Shown: positions 25,868 to 34,749, counted from the first letter of the stretch. The stretch: DNA of 64,000 nucleotides from SG8-30 sp963715485 (GCA_963715485.1 OY970244.1:992001-1056000); one strand, 5' to 3'. The notes: a model not told the origin generated them from the sequence alone. Numbers and translations: made by a program.

Positions 25868-28855
25868 ATGCCCAGGCGGACCTCCAGTTTCGCTGTCCTG
25901 CTGACCCTCGGGCTGTTGTGGGCCGTGGGCGCGTCCGCCGAAGTCGAGCAGTCCGACCCGCGCCTTGACGCGGCGATCGCCGTCTATCGCCAGGATGGCG
26001 CCGACAAAGCCCTGCCCGAATTCGAGCGGCTCGCCAGGCTTTTCCGCCATAGCACTCAACGTCACGACGAGGCCGCGGCACTGCGCTACACCGGAGAGTG
26101 CCATTGGCGGCTCGGCAATTTCCGCGAAGCCCGATCCTACCTCGATCGAGCACTGACATTGGATCGTGCCTCGGGCGATCGCCTGGCGTTGGGCAAGACG
26201 CTCAACGTGCTTGGTCTGCTGGAGTGGGACCTGGGCCATTACGACCAGGCGATCGGGGTCTTCAAGCGCGCCGGAACCCTCGGCCGGGAATTGGGCGACA
26301 AGCGCCTCGAGGGCGCCAGTCTCAACAACCTCAGCCTGGTCTACGACGAGTTGGGCGACTATCAGACGTCGCTGCAGCAGTACCACCAGGTTCTGGACCT
26401 CTATCGCGGGGCCGACATTCCGCGCGGCCTGGTGGGGGACACCCTCGGCAACCTGGGCGGGACACATCTTCTGCTCGGCCGTTACCGCGAGGCCCTGGAC
26501 TACTACCGGCAAGCGCTCAAGATCAGCGAGGCGCTGCAGTCGACGGCCTCCATGAGCCAGGACCACGGAAATATCGCGCTATGCCTGCTGGGGCTCGGGC
26601 AGGTGGATCAGGCACTCGGTCATTTTGATCTGGCCATCGACCTGGCGGCGCAGGCCGGAATGCAACAGGACCGGGCCTATTGGCTGCTCGGCAAGGGCAA
26701 TGGACTCGTCCAGAAAGGCCGGTATGGCAAGGGTCTCGAGTATCAGCGCGAGGCCTTGGCCGTTTACGAGAAGCTCGGGGCGCAGGCAGAACTCGGCGAA
26801 GCCCTGTATGACATGGGTAGGCTGTATCTGCTGCTCGGCGACGCCGATTCGGCCGAAGAGTATTTCAGCCGCGCGTTGAACTCGGCTCGCTCCATCGGCT
26901 TGTCCCGCGCTGTCACCTTGAATCTCATCGCACTCGGTGACCTGCAGTTCCGCGGCGCGCAGTTCGAGGCGGCCACCGCGCTCTACGACCAGGCACGCCA
27001 GCGCTCGGCCCAGTCCGACGAGCGGCAGCACCTGGCGCAGAGCCTGCTGCGACTCGCCCTGGCGCATCGTCAGCTGCAGCAACTCAAGCCGGCCTCCGAC
27101 GAGGTCGCCCAGGCACTGACCCTCTCCCGCCAGATCGGTGCGCGCCTGGTCGAGGCCGAAGCCTTGTTTGCCCAGGCCGAACTGGACCGTCTCCGCCAGC
27201 GCTTTACCGCGGCACTGGCGGGCTTCATCGCAGCGGAGGCGGCCCAGGCCCAGATCGGCGACCCGGATCTCCTCTGGCAGATTGACTTCAGCCGGGCGCG
27301 CACCTACGAGGCATTGGGCAACAAGACCGCCGCCATCGAGGCACTCATCGCGGCAGTGACCGTGATTGAAAGTGTCCGCAGCCGGCTCCTGGAGGAGCGC
27401 TTTCGGGCTGGCTATGTGCAGGACAAGTACGAGGTCTATACCGAGCTGGTGCGGCTGCAGCTGGAACTGGGCCGTACGGCGGAAGCGTTCTCGACCGCCG
27501 AGCGCCTGCGCGCGCGTAGCTACGCCGAACAACTGCAGGGTCGCATCGCGGCCCCACTGTCTCCGGAGGATCAACAAACGGAGGCCCAGCTACGTGCACG
27601 GATACGGCAGCTGCAACGCGCGCTCGGAGAAGAGGAGTCCCAGGGGCGATCCGCCAGCCGGCCACGGGCTGTCAACACCTACTCGCACGAACTGCTGCTG
27701 GCCGAGCAGGAGTACCAGGGCTTTGTGGTCAGTCGTAGCAACGCGCTACCCCTCGATGCCGCCATCGACAACCCGCCCAGCGCAGCGGAGATTCAAACCC
27801 GGCTCGCCCAGGGCGAAGGGCTGCTGGAATACGTGGTCGGCCAGGACAGCATGACGGTCTTTGTCCTGACCACGCACAGTGTGTCGGCCAGGACCTTTGC
27901 AGTCCGTCGCGCCGACCTGGGCTCCCGGATCGGCCTGTTGCGCGACCTGATCCGTCACCCCGGTGACGATCGCTGGGGCAAGCCGGCCGCGGCCCTGTCG
28001 GCCACCTTGTGGACCCCGCTCGAGGACGCCGGCTGGCTCAAGGACATTGATCATCTCTACATCGTGCCGCACGGCGTCCTCAACTATTTGCCCTTCGCGC
28101 TGCTGCCACGACCGGGCACTGGCCCCCAACAGCTGGTCGTCGACACATACACCGTCGCTTACCTGCCCGCCGCCACTGCGCTCTTGCACGACGCTCACGC
28201 TTCGAATGCTCCACGCGGCCTGCTGGCCATGGCACCGGCCCGGAGTCGGCTGCGTTACGCGCCAGACGAGGCCCGCGCCGTCGATGCGCTGTTCCGACCC
28301 GACTCGCGCCTGCTGGTGGGGACTGGGGCTACCGAAGAACAGTTCAAGGCACTCGCCGGCCAGTACCGGGTGCTCCATCTGGCCACGCACGGCAACTTCA
28401 ACAAGCGCTATCCGCTGCTCTCCGGACTCGAGCTGGAGGCCGACGCCAACGAGGACGGCATGTTGCAGGTACACGAAATTCTCGCGCTCAAGTTGACGGC
28501 GGATCTGGTGACGCTCAGTGCCTGCGACACGGCGCTCGGTAGCGGCTACTTTGCCGAGACGCCGGCCGGCGATGACTTTGTCGGCATGACCCGCGCCTTC
28601 CTGGCTGCCGGCAGCGCCTCCGTCATGGCTACGCTTTGGGAAGTAGATGATCGTTCCTCGGTCGCGCTCATGACGCGGTTCTACGGGTACCTGAATCAGT
28701 CCAACACGCCCAGCGAGCCAGATGCCCTGGCACGGGCCCAACAAGACCTGCGCTCGTCAAATGACTTTCGCCACCCCTATTTCTGGGCGCCTTTCATCCT
28801 GGTCGGAAAGACGCGTCGAGTTCAAAGCCACAATGCCCTGACGGCTCGGAGATAA
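25868..28855 (+). CDS. Exported TPR-CHAT protease (module 1)
   Basis: A 995-aa protein. A signal peptide (SFAVLLTLGLLWAVGASAE) is followed by about 10 TPR units over residues 30-480, a helical linker, and a C-terminal CHAT domain at roughly 650-985. CHAT is a caspase/separase-like cysteine protease fold. The dyad is visible as His841 in LHLATHGNF and Cys886 in TLSACDTALGSGY, 45 residues apart. The signal peptide implies action outside the cytoplasm, where the anti-sigma FN3-like domain and the TIG protein would be reachable. It is tightly packed between these two genes. The paralogue at 49925 has the same layout and dyad spacing. Substrates are unknown. Confidence 0.92.
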   Translation: MPRRTSSFAVLLTLGLLWAVGASAEVEQSDPRLDAAIAVYRQDGADKALPEFERLARLFRHSTQRHDEAAALRYTGECHWRLGNFREARSYLDRALTLDRASGDRLALGKTLNVLGLLEWDLGHYDQAIGVFKRAGTLGRELGDKRLEGASLNNLSLVYDELGDYQTSLQQYHQVLDLYRGADIPRGLVGDTLGNLGGTHLLLGRYREALDYYRQALKISEALQSTASMSQDHGNIALCLLGLGQVDQALGHFDLAIDLAAQAGMQQDRAYWLLGKGNGLVQKGRYGKGLEYQREALAVYEKLGAQAELGEALYDMGRLYLLLGDADSAEEYFSRALNSARSIGLSRAVTLNLIALGDLQFRGAQFEAATALYDQARQRSAQSDERQHLAQSLLRLALAHRQLQQLKPASDEVAQALTLSRQIGARLVEAEALFAQAELDRLRQRFTAALAGFIAAEAAQAQIGDPDLLWQIDFSRARTYEALGNKTAAIEALIAAVTVIESVRSRLLEERFRAGYVQDKYEVYTELVRLQLELGRTAEAFSTAERLRARSYAEQLQGRIAAPLSPEDQQTEAQLRARIRQLQRALGEEESQGRSASRPRAVNTYSHELLLAEQEYQGFVVSRSNALPLDAAIDNPPSAAEIQTRLAQGEGLLEYVVGQDSMTVFVLTTHSVSARTFAVRRADLGSRIGLLRDLIRHPGDDRWGKPAAALSATLWTPLEDAGWLKDIDHLYIVPHGVLNYLPFALLPRPGTGPQQLVVDTYTVAYLPAATALLHDAHASNAPRGLLAMAPARSRLRYAPDEARAVDALFRPDSRLLVGTGATEEQFKALAGQYRVLHLATHGNFNKRYPLLSGLELEADANEDGMLQVHEILALKLTADLVTLSACDTALGSGYFAETPAGDDFVGMTRAFLAAGSASVMATLWEVDDRSSVALMTRFYGYLNQSNTPSEPDALARAQQDLRSSNDFRHPYFWAPFILVGKTRRVQSHNALTARR

Positions 28856-28859
28856 TGAA

Positions 28860-30170
28860 ATGAACGTCCGCACACTCCTGACTCTTACGGCTTCCTGCAT
28901 GCTGCTGATGCTCGGGCCTGTAGCGACATCCCACGCCGACGTCACGGTCACTGCCGCGGACCCCACCGAGGCGCCCCAGGGCACGGTGAGCCTCGACGTC
29001 ACCATCAGCGGCAACGGCTTTGACAGCAGCGCCCAGGTCCAGTTTCTCGTTGCCGGTACCACCAATCCGGGCGGCATCACCGTGAGAAAGGTGTCGGTAC
29101 GCGGCTCCAAGAAGCTGATTGCGACGATTGATATCGCCGATACGGCGACAGTCGCCAAGTTCGACATCGAAGTGGCGCTCTCCAGCGGCCGTAAGGGCAA
29201 AGGCTCGACACTGTTCACGGTCCAGCTGAAGCCCAGCGCGGATCCCTGCGCCCAACCCGGTCTCGACTTCCCGGCGTTCACCTACCATGTAGAGACCGCC
29301 AAAGGACAACAGATCTATGTTGCCGACGCGACCGGCCAGTGCAGCCGGCCCCTCTACCTGAAGACCAGCACGGGCGGCACTGTTGGTCGCGGAGCATTTA
29401 GCTATCCCGTAGACGACGGCACCGTCAACGCCAACGTCGGAAGAGTGATATGGCCGGATGGAGCGGATACTCAAATTTATGGCATCACTTTCACCGTAAC
29501 CGGATTGTCGACAATCACCGTGGGTGAGCCAGAATTGATCTATGAAATTGGTCCGACTGCACTGTGGATTCAGTCGATGGACCTGAGCAAGGACGGCACG
29601 GTTGTCTATGCGGCCGTGGACTTGGGGTCGTCAACGGAGATCGTGTCGATTTCCGCTGCAACTCGTACTACGACGAGTCGCTACCTTGACCCCCACACCG
29701 CCTTTCTCGGTGCCATCTCGGTGAATGAAGATGGAACACTGTTTGTGCGCCGGGAAATCGAACAAGCTCCGTATGTCGACAACCAGCTGTTACGGATTGG
29801 GCCAGCTTGCCATGATTCGTCATGCGCCACGGTCCTGGCGACCAGCCCCTATGGTCAGCACGGGCTCAATTTTCCTGCAGCGAGCCTTGACGATGATCGC
29901 CTGGTCTACTCGTACGACTTGCCTGGTTACACGGCTTGCTGGCTCCTGCAGGTAATTCTTGACACCGATACAAGCGGCACAATCCTGAATTCCAGCCAGC
30001 CACGCTACGGGATGCAATCGTCCTGGTACGGCGGAAAGATACTGACCAATGGCCGCAAGCCGCCAACCCGCAGGGGAACATGTGATGCCACAGGCTTCGT
30101 GACGCAGGTCGACCCCGATACTGGCGCGGAGACCCAGCTCGTCAAGGGCCAGGACCCGCATGGACGGTAA
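28860..30170 (+). CDS. Secreted protein with TIG-like N-terminal domain and a distinct C-terminal domain (module 1)
   Basis: A 436-aa exported protein (signal peptide ending TSHA). Residues 25-120 form an IPT/TIG-like beta-sandwich: TAADPTEAPQGTVSLDVTIS, GTTNPGGITVRKV, and SSGRKGKGSTLFTV. This part is very similar to the N-terminus of the fourth gene of module 2 (52906). The C-terminal 300 residues differ and look like a beta-propeller-type repeat domain (MDLSKDGTVVYAAVDLGSST, then DGTLFVRRE). It starts 4 nt after the CHAT stop. It is a candidate substrate or effector of the CHAT protein; this is inferred from gene order. Confidence 0.85.
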   Translation: MNVRTLLTLTASCMLLMLGPVATSHADVTVTAADPTEAPQGTVSLDVTISGNGFDSSAQVQFLVAGTTNPGGITVRKVSVRGSKKLIATIDIADTATVAKFDIEVALSSGRKGKGSTLFTVQLKPSADPCAQPGLDFPAFTYHVETAKGQQIYVADATGQCSRPLYLKTSTGGTVGRGAFSYPVDDGTVNANVGRVIWPDGADTQIYGITFTVTGLSTITVGEPELIYEIGPTALWIQSMDLSKDGTVVYAAVDLGSSTEIVSISAATRTTTSRYLDPHTAFLGAISVNEDGTLFVRREIEQAPYVDNQLLRIGPACHDSSCATVLATSPYGQHGLNFPAASLDDDRLVYSYDLPGYTACWLLQVILDTDTSGTILNSSQPRYGMQSSWYGGKILTNGRKPPTRRGTCDATGFVTQVDPDTGAETQLVKGQDPHGR

Positions 30171-30181
30171 GACATTGCTCG

Positions 30182-30281
30182 GACCGCGGATCCGCGCCGG
30201 GGTTTCTTCGTCGAGTGAATGTCTTTTCCTCACCGGTAACAGACCTGGTCGCCCGGGCGGGCCAGGTCATCGGGGGCTGTT
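30182..30281 (+). repeat. Intergenic repeat R1 with hairpins
   Basis: This contains CGCGGATCCGCGCCGGGGTTTCTTC, then the block CACCGGTAACAGACCTGG, then a GACCTGG/CCAGGTC hairpin (30242-30268). Related arrangements occur near 37391, 44880, 56157 and 57345. It probably ends transcription of the sigma-CHAT operon. Confidence 0.55.
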
Positions 30282-31442
30282 ATGCGTTCTGTAATAGTAG
30301 TCACCCTTGCTGTTGCGAGCATTCTTTCAGGTTGTGGTGGTGGTAGTAGCTCAAATGCCTCTTCCAATCCGCCTCCTGTCAATCGGGCGCCGACCGCCAA
30401 TGCCGGTGCTGATCAGAATGTCGATGAAGGAACAACGGTCAAATTGTCTGGTACGGGCGTGGACAGCGACGGCACTGTTGTTTCTTACAGGTGGCAGCAA
30501 GAAAACGGTATGGCTGTCACCATTACAAGCGCTGACATGGCGAACGCTTCCTTTATTGCCCCGGCGATTGCGGTAACTGAAGATCTGCTTTTCCGACTCA
30601 CGGTCACCGATGACGACGGGGCAACCGGATCGGACATCATTACAGTTACAGTTAAGCACATAGACCCTCCACCGCCTCCGCCACCTCCTCTGAGTAATTT
30701 CTATCCTCTAGGCGATCTCCCGGGCGGTGATGTCTACAGTACCGCCACCGGCGTATCCGACGATGGCAGCGTCCTAGTCGGCTTTAGTGGTGTTACCGAC
30801 CAAGGCGGTGGCAGTGTGGAGGCCTTCCAGTGGACCAGCGCAGGCGGCATGGTGGGGCTCGGTGATCTTCCCGGCGGTTTTTTCCGCAGCAGAGGCGAAG
30901 GCGTCTCCGCCGATGGCAGCGTGGTGGTGGGCACCGGGGGAATCGACGGGAGCATCGAAGCCTTCCGCTGGACCGACGCAGGCGGCATGGTGGGGCTTGG
31001 CCAGTTACCGGGTGGTCGACCCATCGACAGTGTTGCAGAAGATGTCTCCGCGGACGGATTGGTCGTAGTAGGCAGAGGCATTGCCCCAGGGGGCATTGCA
31101 CCTGAGGCAGCGCACGTTGAGGCCTACCGCTGGACGTCCAGCACCGGCATGGTCGGTCTCGGCGATCTGACAGGCGGTGCCTGGAATAGCACTGCTAAAG
31201 CTGTCTCCGCCGATGGCAGTGTGGTTGTCGGCAACAGCGGCAGTGCTTCGGGCATCGAGGCCTTCCGCTGGGCTTCCGGCACTGGCATTGTCGGGCTTGG
31301 TGATTTACCTGGCGGCGGCTTCGATAGCCGGGCCAACGATGTCTCCGCCGACGGCAGTGTGATAGTGGGCTACGGTAGCACTACATCAGGGCCTGAGGCT
31401 GTCCTTTGGACCAGTGCCGGCGGCATGATGGGTCTTGGCTGA
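30282..31442 (+). CDS. HAF-repeat lipoprotein with PKD domain, 3' end cut by IS3 element
   Basis: A 386-aa lipoprotein (lipobox LSGC). A PKD-type domain follows (PTANAGADQNVDEGTTVKLS), then a proline linker and at least five HAF repeats of the type VSADGSVVVG ... EAFRWT ... GMVGLGDLPGG. HAF repeats form extracellular propeller-like structures. The reading frame ends at a TGA supplied by the first bases of the IS3 element at 31440, so the natural C-terminus is missing. It lies 111 bp after the TIG gene of module 1 and may be functionally linked. Confidence 0.88.
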   Translation: MRSVIVVTLAVASILSGCGGGSSSNASSNPPPVNRAPTANAGADQNVDEGTTVKLSGTGVDSDGTVVSYRWQQENGMAVTITSADMANASFIAPAIAVTEDLLFRLTVTDDDGATGSDIITVTVKHIDPPPPPPPPLSNFYPLGDLPGGDVYSTATGVSDDGSVLVGFSGVTDQGGGSVEAFQWTSAGGMVGLGDLPGGFFRSRGEGVSADGSVVVGTGGIDGSIEAFRWTDAGGMVGLGQLPGGRPIDSVAEDVSADGLVVVGRGIAPGGIAPEAAHVEAYRWTSSTGMVGLGDLTGGAWNSTAKAVSADGSVVVGNSGSASGIEAFRWASGTGIVGLGDLPGGGFDSRANDVSADGSVIVGYGSTTSGPEAVLWTSAGGMMGLG

Positions 31443-31464
31443 CCGGCTCGGGATTCTCGGACCA

Positions 31465-32289
31465 CTAGCTCTGTGAGTTTGCGACCCCAGTGAGCTTCGA
31501 CCGGACCGCAAATTCCCGAGGTGTCAGACCCTCGAGAGAACGGTGAGGCCGATGCTCATTATAATCCCATCGCCAAGCGTCGATCTTCTCTTTGGCGTCC
31601 TCGACGGACTCAAACCAATGGGCGTTGAGGCATTCCTCGCGGAACTTGCCGTTGAAGGATTCCACGATGGCGTTGTCCGTGGGCTTGCCCCGGCGGTTGA
31701 AGTCGATCTGCACATGGTTCGTGTACGCCCAGAGGTCCATCTGTCCGCCGGCGAACTCGGAGCCGTTGTCACAGGAGATCCGCTGCGGCAGGCCGCGCTC
31801 GTGGCTTATATGCCGCATGGCTGCGACCACATGTTCGGCTCGCAGACTGAAGCCCACCTCGAGCGCCAGGCACTCGCGTGTGAACAGATCGATGACCGTC
31901 AGTGTCCGGAGCTTCCGGCCATTAGCCAGCTGATCCGCCACAAAGTCCATGCCCCAGACGTCGTTGGGTCCGTCCGCGGGTCGCTTGATGTCCCGATGCA
32001 CTGCCGTCACATGCCGCCAAGGCCGCTTCCGCCTCAGCCCCAGGTTCTCCTCGCAATAGACACGGTAAAATCGGGTCTCGCCGACATCCCAACCTTCCCG
32101 CCTCACCAAGACATATAGGCGTCTGTAGCCGAACCGGACGCGCGCGTGAGCGAGCTCACGCAAGCGCTGTCGCAACGCGGTCAAGGGGTCCATGCGGCTG
32201 CGGTAGTAGTACATCGAACGCGCTAGCCGCACGCAGCGGCACGCTCGCCTGCTGCCCACTCCGTATCTGCCCATCAGGTAGTTCGCCAT
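31465..32289 (-). CDS. IS3-family transposase OrfB (DDE integrase domain)
   Basis: A 274-aa rve-type integrase core. Catalytic residues lie in VWGMDFVADQ (Asp), SCDNGSEF (Asp) and VESFNGKFREE (Glu), followed by the usual NEHRPHRSLEGLTP end. It is expressed as an OrfAB fusion by -1 slippage on the A8 run at 32316-32323; the orfB frame is open back to that point. It catalyses cut-copy transposition of the element. Confidence 0.93.
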   Translation of the reverse strand: MANYLMGRYGVGSRRACRCVRLARSMYYYRSRMDPLTALRQRLRELAHARVRFGYRRLYVLVRREGWDVGETRFYRVYCEENLGLRRKRPWRHVTAVHRDIKRPADGPNDVWGMDFVADQLANGRKLRTLTVIDLFTRECLALEVGFSLRAEHVVAAMRHISHERGLPQRISCDNGSEFAGGQMDLWAYTNHVQIDFNRRGKPTDNAIVESFNGKFREECLNAHWFESVEDAKEKIDAWRWDYNEHRPHRSLEGLTPREFAVRSKLTGVANSQS

Positions 32290-32309
32290 TTCACGCTTCT
32301 TGACGGGCT

Positions 32310-32576
32310 TCAGAATTTTTTTTGGAGAACATCCTGTAGCATCGCCTTGTCCAGCGACAGCTCAGCCACCAGGCGTTTGAGCTTGACGTTCTCTTCCCGC
32401 AGTTGCTTGAGCTCCCGGGCCTCAGAGGGCTCCATACCGCCGTAGATCTTCTTCCAGCGGTAAAAGCTCTGCTCCGACACCCCATGGATCCTACAGAGCT
32501 CCTGGGCCGGCGTGCCCAGCTCCGCCTGCTTCAAAATCCCACTAATCTGCTCGACCGAAAATCGCTTCCTCTTCAC
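32310..32576 (-). CDS. IS3-family transposase OrfA (HTH)
   Basis: An 88-aa protein with the HTH KRFSVEQISGILKQAELG, then RIHGVSEQSFYRWKKIYGG and a leucine-zipper-like tail. GTG 32576 follows GGAGG and gives the usual KRKRF start; an ATG at 32615 is also in frame. It binds the IS ends and pairs with OrfB by frameshifting. Confidence 0.9.
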   Translation of the reverse strand: MKRKRFSVEQISGILKQAELGTPAQELCRIHGVSEQSFYRWKKIYGGMEPSEARELKQLREENVKLKRLVAELSLDKAMLQDVLQKKF

Positions 32577-32656
32577 GACAAAACCTCCGTCCTCCCAGAC
32601 TTGATTTTGTCGCAATACTCACATTGCCGCTGGCCCGATTTTCCGGGGGCCGGTCA

Positions 32657-32775
32657 ATCACGATGACGACGACTGCCAGGACCAGGAGGATATGAATGAA
32701 CCCTCCCATGGTGTACGAACTGACGAGGCCCAGAAGCCATAGAACAAACAAGATAACTGCAATTGTCCAAAGCAT
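32657..32775 (-). pseudogene. lmo0937-family small membrane protein, 3' end replaced by IS3
   Basis: The 40 codons from ATG 32775 (AGGAGA upstream) encode MLWTIAVILFVLWLLGLVSS then YTMGGFIHILLVLAVVVIVI, the family's two membrane segments. The IS end then interrupts the gene and the frame runs on into the IS to 32542. Only the last few residues are lost, so the product might still insert in membranes. The family has no known function but commonly sits beside CsbD genes, as here. Confidence 0.8.
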
Positions 32776-32861
32776 GTTGTTTCTCCTGATCGCTGTTTTC
32801 GCCAAGGAATCCAACCCATCCAGGCCAGATTCGCATTTCCGCTCAAGACGCGTTCGCCGTC

Positions 32862-33077
32862 CTAGTTGAACCAGGAATCGGTCGCCTTGCGCTCCCATGC
32901 CGCGAGTTGCTTCTCTGCATCGTCTTTTGCAATGCCGTAGCGCTCCTGGATCTTGCCGGACAGCTGGTCACGGCGGCCGGCGATGACGTCGAGGTCATCA
33001 TCCGTCAGCTTGCCCCACTGCTCCTTGGCCTTGCCGGTTACCCGTTTCCAGTTACCTTGTATGCGGTCCCAGTTCAT
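32862..33077 (-). CDS. CsbD family stress protein
   Basis: A 71-aa hydrophilic protein: MNWDRIQGNWKRVTGKAKEQ, WGKLTDDDLDVIAGRRDQL, and IQERYGIAKDDAEKQLAAW. CsbD-like proteins are induced by general stress, but their mechanism is unclear. ATG 33077 was chosen by family start. It precedes the lmo0937-like gene on the same strand and diverges from a Crp/Fnr regulator. Confidence 0.93.
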   Translation of the reverse strand: MNWDRIQGNWKRVTGKAKEQWGKLTDDDLDVIAGRRDQLSGKIQERYGIAKDDAEKQLAAWERKATDSWFN

Positions 33078-33427
33078 TTGCTTTACCTGTACTGATGGAT
33101 TGAACACTCAGGTGAGAGTGCCGCGAAGTCGACAATGAGTCTGTGCGGTATCGAACGGAAGAATGACACGGGCTCTTCGGCTGACGATGAACCACCAGTC
33201 GGGGCATGTTGGCCAGCGAGCGGAGCAAAGCACGTCGAATCTGTTCAGCTATGCGTTGTGAATCACGATCTTATGTGCCTTTGCGCACGGACATGCCGCG
33301 CTAGGTCGAGGAGACTGCTGTCTTAGAAGGCTCTCTTGAGGCCCATATCGCAGGTCTCGACGCGGCGACGGTCTGCCGCGGTATCGCGGATGGCGGAAAC
33401 GGGAACAAAGACCATGCAGCTCGGCAG
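33078..33427. other. Divergent intergenic region csbD / Crp-Fnr regulator
   Basis: 350 bp without a recognisable gene. It should hold the promoters of the leftward CsbD/lmo0937 pair and the rightward regulator. No Crp/Fnr-type TTGAT-N4-ATCAA site was found by eye. Confidence 0.4.
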
Positions 33428-34153
33428 ATGACACCCATGTCCAGGCAAAAAGGATCAGTGCCGACCAATCGCCTGCTCGATGCGCTGCCGGATCGTCGCC
33501 GTCGGCAGTTCGTGGCGGACTGTGACCGCGTCGATCTGGACTTCGCCCAGGTTCTCTGCGAGCCGGGCCAGCCGATTCGCCATGCCTACTTCCCGCTCGA
33601 TGGCTTCATCTCGCTGGTGACATCGGTCGACGACAGCGTACGACTGGAAGTCGGCCTCGTTGGCAATGAGGGCATGCTCGGGGTGTCGCTCGTGCTGGGC
33701 GTGGGCGTATCGCCTGAACATGCAGTAGTGCAGGGGGCCGGATCCGCGTTGCGGATGAGCGCGGCGGCGTTTCGTCGTCACTGCAAGGACAGCGCGGCGC
33801 TGCGATACAGCCTGCACCGTTACATCCACGTCCTGATCGCACAACTGTCCCAGATGGCCGCATGCACCCACTACCATCACATCGACGAACGCCTCGCTCG
33901 TTGGCTGCTGATGACGCGCGATCGAGCCAACGGCGATCACTTTCATCTTACCCACGAATATCTTGCCTTCATGCTGGGGGTGCGGCGGGTCGGAATCACG
34001 CAGGCCGCAAGTGCCTTGCAGAGGCGCGGCCTGGTCAGCTACAAACGTGGGGATATTTCAATCCTCGACGGCGCCGGCCTGGAGAAGGCATCCTGCGGAT
34101 GCTACGGGACTGCAAAGAAGATGTACGAGCGAACCATGCGGGCTCGCGCCTGA
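33428..34153 (+). CDS. Crp/Fnr family transcriptional regulator
   Basis: A 241-aa protein. The N-terminal cyclic-nucleotide-binding-like beta-barrel includes VLCEPGQPIRHAYFPLDGFI and EVGLVGNEGMLGVSL. The C-terminal winged HTH is in LAFMLGVRRVGITQAASALQ then RRGLVSYKRGD. The typical cAMP-binding Arg pattern and Fnr cysteines are not evident, so the signal is unknown. A second in-frame ATG is at 33437. Neighbouring CsbD, lmo0937-like and glycine-zipper genes suggest control of an envelope or osmotic stress set. Confidence 0.9.
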   Translation: MTPMSRQKGSVPTNRLLDALPDRRRRQFVADCDRVDLDFAQVLCEPGQPIRHAYFPLDGFISLVTSVDDSVRLEVGLVGNEGMLGVSLVLGVGVSPEHAVVQGAGSALRMSAAAFRRHCKDSAALRYSLHRYIHVLIAQLSQMAACTHYHHIDERLARWLLMTRDRANGDHFHLTHEYLAFMLGVRRVGITQAASALQRRGLVSYKRGDISILDGAGLEKASCGCYGTAKKMYERTMRARA

Positions 34154-34283
34154 GCCCCTACCGGGCGCGCGATTGCGGCACAAGACGGCACGTGCGCTAG
34201 CGTACAGACGGCCGCAGTGCCTGCGCGCATGATCGTCCGTCAAGTCTCAACGGCCGCGTCCCGCGGCTTTAGGTAATTTCTGC

Positions 34284-34646
34284 ATGAACAAGCAACTCCT
34301 CATAGGCGGGATCGTAGGTGCCCTGGCGATCACGGCAGTTGCCGCATTCGCTGGATACCGGACGATGGACACGAAGACGGCGAATGTTGCTCGCGAGGAA
34401 TGCCGTGATGAAATCGTCACGCTCACTCGGTCTACCAAGGACCCCGACCAGATTGCAGGAACGGTAGTGGGTGCAGTGATCGGTGGCGCTCTCGGCAATC
34501 AGGTCGGCGGCGGCGACGGCAAGAAGCTGGCCACTGCCGGCGGTGCCGTTGCGGGCGGCTATGCCGGCAACAAGATCCAGGAAAACATGCAGGAAAACAA
34601 CACCTACCAGGAAACCCGGCGAACTTGCCGGACTGTTTACGACTAG
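34284..34646 (+). CDS. Glycine-zipper 2TM domain protein
   Basis: A 120-aa protein with an N-terminal membrane or signal segment (GGIVGALAITAVAAFAGY) and a glycine zipper IAGTVVGAVIGGALGNQVGG then LATAGGAVAGGYAGNKI, as in SlyB/Rick_17kDa-like proteins. No lipobox Cys is present at the expected position. It is probably an envelope-stress protein. It lies at the end of the stress block just before tRNA-Phe remnant G. Confidence 0.85.
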   Translation: MNKQLLIGGIVGALAITAVAAFAGYRTMDTKTANVAREECRDEIVTLTRSTKDPDQIAGTVVGAVIGGALGNQVGGGDGKKLATAGGAVAGGYAGNKIQENMQENNTYQETRRTCRTVYD

Positions 34647-34749
34647 AGGTAGAACCGGCTGTCGGAACAGGCGGTTGAGACAATAGGACCGCCTGCCCGA
34701 CCCCGATTACCGAGCTCGGTGAGCGCGCCTTGCCCGGTCCGTTCGCAGG

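Larger units (their letters stand above)
31440..32656 (-). mobile_element. IS3-family insertion sequence (IS407-like)
   Basis: A 1217-bp element with imperfect ends TGACCGGCTCGGGATTCTCGG and, from the other side, TGACCGGCCCCCGGAAAATCG. It carries orfA and orfB on the minus strand with a run of eight As at their junction for -1 frameshifting. No 3- or 4-bp target duplication is visible (TGGC left, ATCA right), and both flanking genes are truncated, so an IS-mediated deletion is likely. Confidence 0.88.
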
